A stretch of DNA of 40,314 nucleotides from Shewanella marina JCM 15074 (lineage in GTDB: Bacteria; Pseudomonadota; Gammaproteobacteria; Enterobacterales; Shewanellaceae). Positions 1-7,910 of the stretch are shown here, in pieces. Under the pieces are notes generated by a model, which was not told the DNA's origin, made no database searches, and was given only the letters and a program-made list of their open reading frames with translations. The stretch's first letter is position 1; each line of letters starts with the position of its first letter. Position numbers and translations under genes: made by a program. Where the stretch lies: the NCBI RefSeq assembly GCF_000614975.1, contig NZ_BALM01000035.1, forward strand, positions 1 through 40,314, in the 5' to 3' direction.

Positions 1-5
1 TATAT

Positions 6-17
6 AATCCGCGGATT
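6..17. repeat. 12-bp palindrome upstream of ribF
   Basis: AATCCGCGGATT is a perfect palindrome 24 bases before the ribF start. Its core TAATCCGCGG (5-14) recurs as a direct repeat at 48-57, inside the first ribF codons. It could be a small operator or chance. No recognised regulator site matches it, and no -35/-10 pair is convincing in the 40 bases before ribF, so ribF may be read from an upstream gene outside the window. Confidence 0.25.
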
Positions 18-40
18 GTTTTTGGCAGTTAAGCAAAATA

Positions 41-976
41 ATGGAATTAATCCGCGGTATACACAACATTTTACCTCGTCATCACGGTTGTGTGCTGACG
101 ATTGGCAATTTTGATGGTGTCCATCGGGGTCATGCTGCGGTGTTAGCCCAGCTGATAGCCCAGGGAGAGGCACTTAATTTGCCTACTGTGGTGATGACTT
201 TTGAACCACAGCCACAAGAGTTGTTTAATGGTAGCCGTGCGCCAGCTCGATTAAATTTGTTAATAGATAAGTTTAATTTGCTAGCACAGTTAGGCATAGA
301 TCGACTATTGTGTGTGCGCTTTACTCAAGCTTTTGCTAGCCAACCCGCCGAGCAATTTGTTAAACAATTATTGGTTGATAAATTAGGCGTGAAATATTTA
401 GTGGTTGGTGATGATTTTTGCTTTGGTAAAAATCGTCAAGGTAACTTTGCGATGTTAGTTGAAGCGGGGGCTAAATACGGTTTTACCGTAGTCAGTACTC
501 AGAGCTTTCTAGTGCAATCACAACGAGTTAGTTCAACGATGATCCGTAATGTACTTGCCGCTGGTGATGTTGAGCAAGCGAGCGAGTTATTAGGGCATCC
601 ATATTGTGTGTCTGGGCGCGTGTTTCATGGCCGTCAACTAGGACGTACAATTGGATTTCCTACGGCAAATGTTGCTTTAAAACGCAACGTGGTGCCTGTT
701 AACGGTGTGTTTGCCGTTAAGGTACGCGTGCAAGATGGTAACGAATATTTAGGGGTGGCAAACATTGGACATCGTCCAACGGTTAATGGCCAAACCTGTC
801 AATTAGAAGTGCACCTATTTGATTTTTCAGGTGATCTTTATGGTCAGCGAATTAGCGTGACTTTAGTTGCTAAGATTCGTGATGAACAAAAGTTTGCATC
901 ATTAGATGCACTTAAACTACAAATTTTACATGATGTAGATGAGGCTAAAGCCTTATTTTGTCTGCAAAGAAGCTAA
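41..976 (+). CDS. ribF: bifunctional riboflavin kinase / FAD synthetase RibF
   Basis: Cytosolic enzyme that phosphorylates riboflavin to FMN with ATP and then adenylylates FMN to FAD. The 311-residue length is normal. The N-terminal nucleotidyltransferase half shows IGNFDGVHRGH (residues 21-31, HIGH-like ATP site) and the SSTMIR motif near residue 164. The C-terminal flavokinase half begins near 185 and carries GFPTANV near 205. The start MELIRGIHNI is typical of the family. ileS follows after 33 bases, so it heads the ribF-ileS-lspA-fkpB-ispH operon arrangement common in gammaproteobacteria. Identification is from motifs and synteny. Confidence 0.97.
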   Translation: MELIRGIHNILPRHHGCVLTIGNFDGVHRGHAAVLAQLIAQGEALNLPTVVMTFEPQPQELFNGSRAPARLNLLIDKFNLLAQLGIDRLLCVRFTQAFASQPAEQFVKQLLVDKLGVKYLVVGDDFCFGKNRQGNFAMLVEAGAKYGFTVVSTQSFLVQSQRVSSTMIRNVLAAGDVEQASELLGHPYCVSGRVFHGRQLGRTIGFPTANVALKRNVVPVNGVFAVKVRVQDGNEYLGVANIGHRPTVNGQTCQLEVHLFDFSGDLYGQRISVTLVAKIRDEQKFASLDALKLQILHDVDEAKALFCLQRS

Positions 977-1009
977 ACTTAATTAAGCTTAAATAACGGT
1001 ATAGGATCA

Positions 1010-3832
1010 ATGAGCGACTATAAATCTACTTTGAATTTGCCGGAAACAGAGTTTCCGATGCGTGGCAACTTGGCTAATCGTGAGCCAGAAATGCTTAAAC
1101 GCTGGACACAGGATGGGTTATACCAAAAGATCCGTGAAAGCCGTACTGGCCGTAAGCCATTCATTCTTCATGATGGCCCTCCATATGCAAACGGTAGTAT
1201 TCATATTGGTCACTCTGTAAATAAGATTTTAAAAGATATTATTATCAAATCTAAAACTATTTCAGGTTTTGACTCTCCATACGTTCCAGGTTGGGACTGC
1301 CATGGTCTACCTATTGAACTTAAAGTTGAACAGAAAGTAGGTAAGCCTGGACAAAAAGTAACTGCGGCTGAATTTCGTGAAGAATGCCGTAAATATGCGG
1401 CAGTTCAGGTTGACGGCCAACGTGATGACTTTATCCGTTTAGGCGTATTAGCTGATTGGCAAAACCCATATTTAACAATGGACTTTAGCACAGAAGCTAA
1501 TATTGTACGTTCATTGTCAAAAGTGATTGAAAGTGGTCATTTACACAAAGGTGTTAAGCCTGTTCATTGGTGTACTGATTGTGGTTCAGCATTAGCTGAA
1601 GCTGAAGTTGAATATGAAGATAAAACATCTCCAGCGATTGATGTGGCGTTTTCTGCAGCTGATAAAGCGTTAGTGTTAAGCAAGTTTGGTTTAGCTGATT
1701 ATGCTGGCCAAGTGTCTATGGTGATTTGGACAACGACACCTTGGACATTACCTGCTAACCGCGGTTTATCTATTAGCCCGAACTTAACTTATAACCTAAT
1801 CGAAATTGAAATCGAAGGTGTTAAGCAAGCAATTATTATTGCTGAAGAGCTAGCTGAATCTTGTTTAGCGCGCTATGGCATTGAGACACATCAAGTGCTT
1901 GCTCAAGTTGCTGGCGTTGAACTTGAACTATTACGTTTTAACCACCCATTCTACGCATTCGATGTGCCAGTTTTACTTGGTGATCATGTTACAACTGAAG
2001 CGGGTACTGGTGTTGTTCATACTGCACCTGGTCACGGTCAAGATGACTTTGTGATTGGTCAAAAGTATGGCTTAGAAATTGCGAATCCAGTTGGTGATAA
2101 CGGCGTTTATAAAGCTGACACTGAAATTTTTGCGGGTCAGCATGTATTTAAAGCAAATGATGCGGTTGTTGAGTTATTGAAAGAAACAGGTGTATTACTA
2201 CACAGTGAAGCTTTCCGTCACAGCTACCCACATTGCTGGCGCCACAAAACGCCGATTATCTTCCGTGCGACACCACAGTGGTTCATCTCAATGGACAACA
2301 ATGGTTTACGTAAGCAAGCGCTAACTGAGATTGAACAAACTCAGTGGATCCCTGATTGGGGCCAAAGCCGTATTGAGCGTATGGTTGAGAACCGCCCAGA
2401 CTGGTGTATTTCACGTCAACGTACTTGGGGCGTGCCAATTACTTTATTTGTGCACCGCGAAACAGAAGCACTACACCCAGATAGCGTGGCATTGATGTCT
2501 CGCGTAGCTAACTTGATTGAGCAAAAAGGCATTCAAGCTTGGTGGGATCTAGATATTGCTGAATTACTAGGTGAAGATGCAGAGCATTACCGCAAAGTGA
2601 CTGATACCTTAGACGTATGGTATGACTCTGGTTCAACATTCTCATCAGTCGTTGCTTCACGTCCTGAATTCCATGGTCATGATATCGATCTATACCTTGA
2701 AGGTAGCGATCAACACCGTGGTTGGTTCATGTCTTCATTGATGATTTCAACTGCGATGAATGGTAAAGCGCCATACAAGCAGGTGTTGACTCATGGCTTT
2801 ACCGTTGATGGTAAAGGTCGCAAGATGTCTAAGTCTGTAGGTAACGTAATTGCACCTCAGCAAGTGACTAACAAATTAGGCGCTGACATCCTACGTTTAT
2901 GGGTTGCATCAACAGATTACAGCGGTGAAATGACGGTTTCTGATGAAATTTTGAATCGTAGCGCTGATGCATATCGCCGTATCCGTAACACGACTCGTTT
3001 CTTATTGGCTAACCTAAATGGTTTCAACCCTGAAACTGATATGGTTGCAGTTGAAGACATGGTGGCATTGGATCGTTGGGTTGTACGTCGCGCAGATGCA
3101 CTACAGCAAGAAATTATTGAGGCTTATAATCAATATAATTTCCACCAAGTGACTCAGAAATTAATGCAGTTCTGCTCTGTAGAACTTGGTAGCTTCTACT
3201 TAGATATCATTAAAGATCGTCAATACACTGCTAAGACTGAAGGTCATGCACGTCGTAGCTGTCAATCTGCATTGTATCTAATCACTGAAGCAATGGTACG
3301 TTGGATTGCGCCAATCTTAAGCTTTACTGCTGACGAAGTATGGCAGTTAATGCCAGGCAAGCGTGATGAATATGTATTTATTCAAGAGTGGTTCGATGGT
3401 CTGAAGTCTGTCACTTTAGAGACTGATTTAAGTGATGACTTCTGGTCTGAACTGATTGCCGTTCGTAACGAAGTGAACAAAGTACTTGAGCAAGCTCGTC
3501 GCGATAAGCGTATTGGCGGTTCACTAGAAGCTGAAATCACATTATATGCAGATGACTTATTAGCCAATAAGTTAGCACAGATTGAAGATGAATTACGTTT
3601 CGTACTATTAACGTCTAAAGCGACTGTTAAAGCACTTGCTGATGCACCTGCTGATGCAACTGCAACTGAACTTGCAGGTTTAAGCTTAGGTTTAGAGAAG
3701 AGTGAAGCACATAAGTGTGAGCGTTGCTGGCACTATAGTGACGAGGTTGGTCAAGTTGAAGCTCATCCAACATTATGCCAACGCTGTGTGACCAACATTG
3801 ATGGTGACGGTGAAACTCGTCAATTTGCATAA
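1010..3832 (+). CDS. ileS: isoleucyl-tRNA synthetase
   Basis: Class I aminoacyl-tRNA synthetase that charges tRNA-Ile in the cytosol and edits misactivated valine. At 940 residues it is the usual bacterial (type I) length. The HIGH signature is at residues 65-68 (after DGPPYANGSI) and KMSKS is near 605-609 (GRKMSKSVGN). The editing domain lies between them, with TTTPWTLPAN near 243. The C-terminal zinc knuckle has two Cys pairs, CERCW and CQRC, near residues 903-930. AGGA precedes the start by a few bases. lspA starts 9 bases after the stop. No interruption in 2.8 kb, which contrasts with several later genes. Confidence 0.98.
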   Translation: MSDYKSTLNLPETEFPMRGNLANREPEMLKRWTQDGLYQKIRESRTGRKPFILHDGPPYANGSIHIGHSVNKILKDIIIKSKTISGFDSPYVPGWDCHGLPIELKVEQKVGKPGQKVTAAEFREECRKYAAVQVDGQRDDFIRLGVLADWQNPYLTMDFSTEANIVRSLSKVIESGHLHKGVKPVHWCTDCGSALAEAEVEYEDKTSPAIDVAFSAADKALVLSKFGLADYAGQVSMVIWTTTPWTLPANRGLSISPNLTYNLIEIEIEGVKQAIIIAEELAESCLARYGIETHQVLAQVAGVELELLRFNHPFYAFDVPVLLGDHVTTEAGTGVVHTAPGHGQDDFVIGQKYGLEIANPVGDNGVYKADTEIFAGQHVFKANDAVVELLKETGVLLHSEAFRHSYPHCWRHKTPIIFRATPQWFISMDNNGLRKQALTEIEQTQWIPDWGQSRIERMVENRPDWCISRQRTWGVPITLFVHRETEALHPDSVALMSRVANLIEQKGIQAWWDLDIAELLGEDAEHYRKVTDTLDVWYDSGSTFSSVVASRPEFHGHDIDLYLEGSDQHRGWFMSSLMISTAMNGKAPYKQVLTHGFTVDGKGRKMSKSVGNVIAPQQVTNKLGADILRLWVASTDYSGEMTVSDEILNRSADAYRRIRNTTRFLLANLNGFNPETDMVAVEDMVALDRWVVRRADALQQEIIEAYNQYNFHQVTQKLMQFCSVELGSFYLDIIKDRQYTAKTEGHARRSCQSALYLITEAMVRWIAPILSFTADEVWQLMPGKRDEYVFIQEWFDGLKSVTLETDLSDDFWSELIAVRNEVNKVLEQARRDKRIGGSLEAEITLYADDLLANKLAQIEDELRFVLLTSKATVKALADAPADATATELAGLSLGLEKSEAHKCERCWHYSDEVGQVEAHPTLCQRCVTNIDGDGETRQFA

Positions 3833-3841
3833 GGACGCATA

Positions 3842-4342
3842 ATGCCATTAACTTGGAAAGAGAGTGGCTTACGTTGGTATTGGGTAGCTGTGTTGGTGTT
3901 TTTCGCCGACCAGCTATCTAAGCAATGGGTATTAGCTAACTTTAAGTTGTATGATTCGATTCAGTTGTTACCATTTTTTAATTTCACCTATGTGCGAAAT
4001 TATGGCGCCGCATTTAGCTTTTTAAGTGATGCAGGTGGTTGGCAGCGTTGGTTATTTACAATTATAGCCGTAGGCTTTAGTGTGATTTTAACCATCTGGC
4101 TTAGACGTCAATCAAGCAAGTTATGGCGTTTAAACCTAGCCTACACGTTAGTGATAGGTGGTGCGATTGGTAATTTAGTTGATCGCTTAATGCATGGATA
4201 TGTGGTCGATTTTATCGATTTTTATTGGAAAAACAGCCATTATCCTGCATTTAATATTGCTGATTCAGCAATTTGTGTTGGTGCATTCCTGATTATTTGG
4301 GATGCGTTTAAGACTGAAAAAACTCAAGCTGCCAAGGAGTAA
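3842..4342 (+). CDS. lspA: lipoprotein signal peptidase (signal peptidase II)
   Basis: Inner-membrane aspartyl protease that removes the signal peptide from diacylglyceryl-prolipoproteins; the hexosaminidase encoded further on is one likely client. The 166-residue protein has four predicted hydrophobic segments. The catalytic aspartates are visible as D123 (GYVVDF) and D141 (FNIADSA), with the conserved GNLVDR loop at 110-115 and NYGAAFS at 53-59. AAGGA precedes the start. It is coupled to fkpB, which starts 3 bases after its stop. Length and motifs are standard. Confidence 0.97.
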   Translation: MPLTWKESGLRWYWVAVLVFFADQLSKQWVLANFKLYDSIQLLPFFNFTYVRNYGAAFSFLSDAGGWQRWLFTIIAVGFSVILTIWLRRQSSKLWRLNLAYTLVIGGAIGNLVDRLMHGYVVDFIDFYWKNSHYPAFNIADSAICVGAFLIIWDAFKTEKTQAAKE

Positions 4343-4345
4343 AGG

Positions 4346-4768
4346 ATGACAGGCGCTCGCTCACTATTATGTCATATGGATATTGTACTTGAAGATGGTT
4401 CAATCGCGGAAAGTACCAAGCAATCAGGTAAGCCTGTTTGGTTAAATGTGGGCGACAATAGTCTAAGTCCTGAATTCGAGGCACAAATAGGCCAATTGCA
4501 GCAAGGTGATAAACATCAGTTTATATTACAACCAGAAGCTGCATTTGGTCCTATTAACCCAGATGCTATCCATTATCTAGAACGCAGTCGTTTTCCTGCA
4601 GATATGGTGCTCGAACCTGGCGTTATTATCAGTTTCACCGGTCCTGCTAATAGCGAGATCCCTGGTATGGTTAGGGACGTAGCAGCTGACTCTGTTACTG
4701 TTGATCTTAATCATCCTCTTGCAGGACAGGTACTAAAATTTGAACTAGAAGTCGTTCAGGTAGGTTAG
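4346..4768 (+). CDS. fkpB: FKBP-type peptidyl-prolyl isomerase, SlpA/FkpB type
   Basis: Small cytosolic prolyl cis-trans isomerase/chaperone of the SlyD-SlpA group. The 140-residue protein starts with the FKBP beta-strand region (VLEDGSIAEST), has the flap-insert region in the middle (residues about 65-115, including HYLERSRFP) and ends with the family strand LAGQVLKFELEVVQV. Its place between lspA and ispH is the classical one for slpA/fkpB. Stop and the ispH start are one base apart, so translation is probably coupled. The biological client is not shown by the sequence. Confidence 0.93.
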   Translation: MTGARSLLCHMDIVLEDGSIAESTKQSGKPVWLNVGDNSLSPEFEAQIGQLQQGDKHQFILQPEAAFGPINPDAIHYLERSRFPADMVLEPGVIISFTGPANSEIPGMVRDVAADSVTVDLNHPLAGQVLKFELEVVQVG

Positions 4769-4769
4769 T

Positions 4770-5726
4770 ATGCAAACAGACAAAAAATCCTCTTCACTTA
4801 ATATTATGCTCGCTAATCCGCGTGGTTTTTGTGCGGGTGTTGATCGTGCTATTAGTATTGTTGAACGCGCATTAGAGTTATTTTCGCCACCAATTTATGT
4901 ACGTCATGAAGTGGTACACAATCGGTATGTGGTACAAAATTTAAAAGACCGTGGTGCAATTTTTGTTGAAGAATTGGATCAAGTTCCTAATGACAGTATT
5001 GTTATTTTTAGTGCTCATGGTGTGCCGCAGTCTGTACGTAAAGAAGCGAAAACTCGTGGTTTACGAGTATTTGATGCCACTTGTCCATTGGTGACTAAAG
5101 TACACTTACAAGTGACCCGTGCAAGTCGTAAAGGGGTTGAGTGTATTTTAATCGGTCATCAAGGTCACCCTGAAGTGGTGGGTACGATGGGGCAATATGA
5201 TAACCCTGAAGGTGGGGTTTATCTGGTGGAGTCAACAGCTGACGTAGCCGCATTAACCGTTAAAAACTCTGATAATTTATGCTTTGTAACCCAAACTACA
5301 TTATCAGTCGATGACACGCTTGATATTATTAAAGCGCTGCAAGATAAATTTCCAACTATCGAAGGTCCGCGTAAAGATGATATTTGTTATGCGACTCAGA
5401 ACCGACAAGATGCGGTTCGGAATCTTGCCAATAAGGTTGATTTGCTGATCGTGGTTGGTTCTAAAAATAGTTCTAATTCAAATCGATTACGTGAACTAGC
5501 TGAGAAAAATGGCTGTCATGCTTATTTGGTTGATACCGCGGCAGATGTTGAATTGGACTGGTTTAATCGCGTGACAAAAGTTGCGGTAACTGCAGGTGCA
5601 TCAGCCCCTGAAGTACTAGTACAACAAGTGATTGATGCCATCGCTAAACTTGCACCAAGTGTGATTACCGAAGTTGAAGGCCGTAAAGAAGATACTGTCT
5701 TTGCTGTTCCAGCAGAATTACGTTAG
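4770..5726 (+). CDS. ispH: 4-hydroxy-3-methylbut-2-enyl diphosphate reductase
   Basis: Last step of the MEP isoprenoid pathway: reduction of HMBPP to IPP and DMAPP by an iron-sulfur enzyme in the cytosol. All three cluster cysteines are visible: C21 in ANPRGFCAGVDRA, the Cys in FDATCPLVTKVH, and the Cys in DDICYATQNRQ. The substrate loop SKNSSNSNRLRE is intact. Length is 318 residues. The N-terminus is about nine residues longer than in E. coli; an internal Met at residue 13 is an alternative start, but the AGG-rich stretch before 4770 supports the longer form. Last gene of the operon, followed by a strong terminator. Confidence 0.97.
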   Translation: MQTDKKSSSLNIMLANPRGFCAGVDRAISIVERALELFSPPIYVRHEVVHNRYVVQNLKDRGAIFVEELDQVPNDSIVIFSAHGVPQSVRKEAKTRGLRVFDATCPLVTKVHLQVTRASRKGVECILIGHQGHPEVVGTMGQYDNPEGGVYLVESTADVAALTVKNSDNLCFVTQTTLSVDDTLDIIKALQDKFPTIEGPRKDDICYATQNRQDAVRNLANKVDLLIVVGSKNSSNSNRLRELAEKNGCHAYLVDTAADVELDWFNRVTKVAVTAGASAPEVLVQQVIDAIAKLAPSVITEVEGRKEDTVFAVPAELR

Positions 5727-5767
5727 AGATTTATAAACGACTTTAAGTCGTTTAATTCTTTTTAAAT

Positions 5768-5806
5768 AAAACGCCTGAGTGTGAAAGCACTCAGGCGTTT
5801 TTTTAT
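5768..5806 (+). terminator. intrinsic terminator after ispH
   Basis: A 13-bp perfect stem (AAACGCCTGAGTG / CACTCAGGCGTTT) around a five-base loop, followed by an uninterrupted T run. It closes the ribF-ispH operon 40 bases after the stop and separates it from the pilus genes. Confidence 0.93.
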
Positions 5807-5921
5807 ATCTGATCTCCTACGACAAACAGTACTATTTACTTACAAATTTTAATCATAGTATTAACATTGTAAGTGCTTGCAGGTTATACTGAATTTTCTA
5901 TTTGGCATGGATGAAGCTTAA

Positions 5922-6467
5922 ATGCATCGGCAGAGTGGTTTTTCATTAATTGAAGTACTAGTGGCAATGGTTATTTTAATCATTGGTATTATTGGTGTAT
6001 TCAATCTACACATTATTGCCAAACGCAGTAGTTTCGAGTCATTTCAGCAAAGCCAGGCGGCATTTCTTGCAAGCGATATCGTTAACCGTATGAAGCTTAA
6101 TATTAGCCAATTAGCGTTATATAGTAATGCTGTTGTTAATGGTAGTTTAGTTAAACCTGAATTTAGTTGTGATGGTGTCAATGCCGATGTATGTAGCAAT
6201 GATCAAACTGGAACATGGGATCTGTATAGTTGGCAACAGCTTCTTCGCGGTAGTACGGAGCAAATTGACGAACAATTTGTTGGTGGTCTAGCTCAGGCAA
6301 CAGGTTGCATCCAAATTATTAATAATAACGTTTCTGTCGCGATTACTTGGCATGGGCTGCGTGATACAGGTGATAGCACAGCGAACGCTGATGCATTTGT
6401 ACAAGGATGTGGGACAAGTAATGATAAAAGACGATTTTTCTTATTGGAAACGGTGATCTCTTTATGA
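5922..6467 (+). CDS. pilV: type IV pilus minor pilin / modification protein PilV
   Basis: Type IV minor prepilin of the inner membrane, expected to join PilW, PilX and PilE in the priming complex at the pilus tip. The leader MHRQSG ends at the prepilin peptidase site (G6 before F7), with Glu at mature position 5 (FSLIEVLVAM) and a hydrophobic helix to about residue 28. Four or more Cys lie in the C-terminal half. Total 181 residues. Its stop overlaps the pilW start (ATGA), indicating translational coupling. The 5807-5921 stretch before it must hold the operon promoter; TTAACA and TATACT spaced by 18 bases (about 5860-5889) are a possible match. Confidence 0.88.
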   Translation: MHRQSGFSLIEVLVAMVILIIGIIGVFNLHIIAKRSSFESFQQSQAAFLASDIVNRMKLNISQLALYSNAVVNGSLVKPEFSCDGVNADVCSNDQTGTWDLYSWQQLLRGSTEQIDEQFVGGLAQATGCIQIINNNVSVAITWHGLRDTGDSTANADAFVQGCGTSNDKRRFFLLETVISL

Positions 6468-7459
6468 GTTTAAATAGATTACCCATGAAAAAAAGAGAAC
6501 AAGGTTTTTCATTAGTTGAACTCATGGTAGCAATCTTGATCGGTATGTTTCTTACATTGGGCTTGATGTCGATGTTCAGTAGCTCGGCGACAAATGTTAG
6601 AACGACGAGTCAATATAATGAATTACAGGAAAATGGTCGGATTGCCATGATGATTATGGCTGCTGATATTAGTCAGGTCGGTTTTATGGCTGATATGACG
6701 GGCATAGCATTTATTACAGGTATTAATTTCGAATCACAAGCGTCTGCGGTTGATGCGGCGAGTGATTGCGTTGGTGCTGGCAGTAATAACAGCTCCTTTC
6801 CCAGTAATGTATCTGGTCATTTTCGACGTATTTGGGGATATGAACAAGGCGTTGGGTCTGAACCGTTTACTTGTTTAGGTAATAACGTTAATGCCAATAC
6901 CGATGTGATTCAAATTAAGCGCTTTTCTGGGCCTGATGTACAGAATCCCAATGATACTAATCGTTATTACATTGCTACATCGAGTAATCGTGCGGTGCTA
7001 TTTAGTGGTGACCAAACACCCCCTAATTTTCTAGGACGACGTTTTTGGCATTACTTGCATCATATTTATTATATTCGCAGTGATGGTGATATCCCTGTGC
7101 TACGTCGTCAGGCTTTGAGAGTCGGAGGTATGCGCAAAGCGGGTAGTTTTGAGCAATTGGTTGAAGGTATCGAGAATTTTAGAGTGTTATATGGCATTGA
7201 TGACAACGGTGATGGCAGTGCTGATAGTTTTATTCCTGCTGCTAATGTGACTGATACCATGTGGGATAACCAAGATTTTGCCCGAATTGTTGCCGTTCGG
7301 CTTTATCTATTAGTTCGCAGTATTGAGCAAGATAGAAGCTATACCAATAATGTTGTGTATCAGTTAGGGGATAAAACTATTGGTCCATTAAATGACAATT
7401 ATCGTCGTAAAGTAATGTCATCGACGATTATGCTAGATAACCCTGCGCTAATACGTTAG
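6464..7459 (+). CDS. pilW: type IV pilus minor pilin PilW
   Basis: Minor prepilin of 331 residues, a typical PilW length. The cleavage motif is EQG|FSLVELMVAIL with Glu at mature position 5. A start at Met8 (6485) would give the short leader MKKREQG and is a plausible alternative to the start used here, which overlaps pilV. The C-terminal region contains VEGIENFRVLYGID, characteristic of the PilW family, and a DDNGDGSAD acidic loop that may bind calcium (inference). Lies between pilV and pilX in one operon. Confidence 0.88.
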   Translation: MSLNRLPMKKREQGFSLVELMVAILIGMFLTLGLMSMFSSSATNVRTTSQYNELQENGRIAMMIMAADISQVGFMADMTGIAFITGINFESQASAVDAASDCVGAGSNNSSFPSNVSGHFRRIWGYEQGVGSEPFTCLGNNVNANTDVIQIKRFSGPDVQNPNDTNRYYIATSSNRAVLFSGDQTPPNFLGRRFWHYLHHIYYIRSDGDIPVLRRQALRVGGMRKAGSFEQLVEGIENFRVLYGIDDNGDGSADSFIPAANVTDTMWDNQDFARIVAVRLYLLVRSIEQDRSYTNNVVYQLGDKTIGPLNDNYRRKVMSSTIMLDNPALIR

Positions 7460-7471
7460 TAAGAGGTTCTT

Positions 7472-7903
7472 ATGAGGAAACAACAAGGAATTGTACTTTT
7501 TCTTGCGTTAATTGTACTGCTTATTCTAACTATGATAGGCGTAGGATTAGCGATGAATTCAAGTCAATCATTACGTATGGCTGGTGCTGGTAATGAGCGG
7601 GTTTCAGCGATGGCTGCAGCGCAGGGAGCACAAGCTAAAGTACTGAATGATTTAACATCAGAGATGCTGGCATTAATGACGGTTGAAACAGAGGTTGTTG
7701 ACAGTGATTTTAAGGTTAACCATAAAGTCACTCCTATTTCTGAAGGTGATGTGAGTTGTAAGCGAACTGAAGCCGCTAATAATGCCAGTTTGATTCGTTG
7801 TCGCCGCATTGAGATATCAAGCGAGGCTAGTTTTGGTCGTGATGATATGGGGCGTTTACAGATTGTGGTTGGTGTAGAGCAGGAAGTCTTTACTGGAGGA
7901 TAA
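7472..7903 (+). CDS. pilX: type IV pilus assembly protein PilX
   Basis: 143-residue minor pilin of the PilX family. MRKQQG|IVLFLALIVLLILTM shows the prepilin leader and hydrophobic helix. As usual for PilX, the mature position 5 Glu is absent. The following MNSSQSLRMAGAGNERV and the Ala-rich stretch match the PilX N-terminal domain. AGAGG precedes the start by a few bases; pilY1 begins 7 bases after its stop. Predicted to work with PilV, PilW and the adhesin PilY1 in pilus initiation. Confidence 0.87.
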   Translation: MRKQQGIVLFLALIVLLILTMIGVGLAMNSSQSLRMAGAGNERVSAMAAAQGAQAKVLNDLTSEMLALMTVETEVVDSDFKVNHKVTPISEGDVSCKRTEAANNASLIRCRRIEISSEASFGRDDMGRLQIVVGVEQEVFTGG

Positions 7904-7910
7904 TTAGGCC

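Noticed and set aside
5900..5921. Sigma-54 promoter (TGGCATG ... AAGCTT) before pilV
   Set aside because: GG and GC spacing fits, but the TTGC box is altered and the predicted transcription start would fall inside the pilV coding region.
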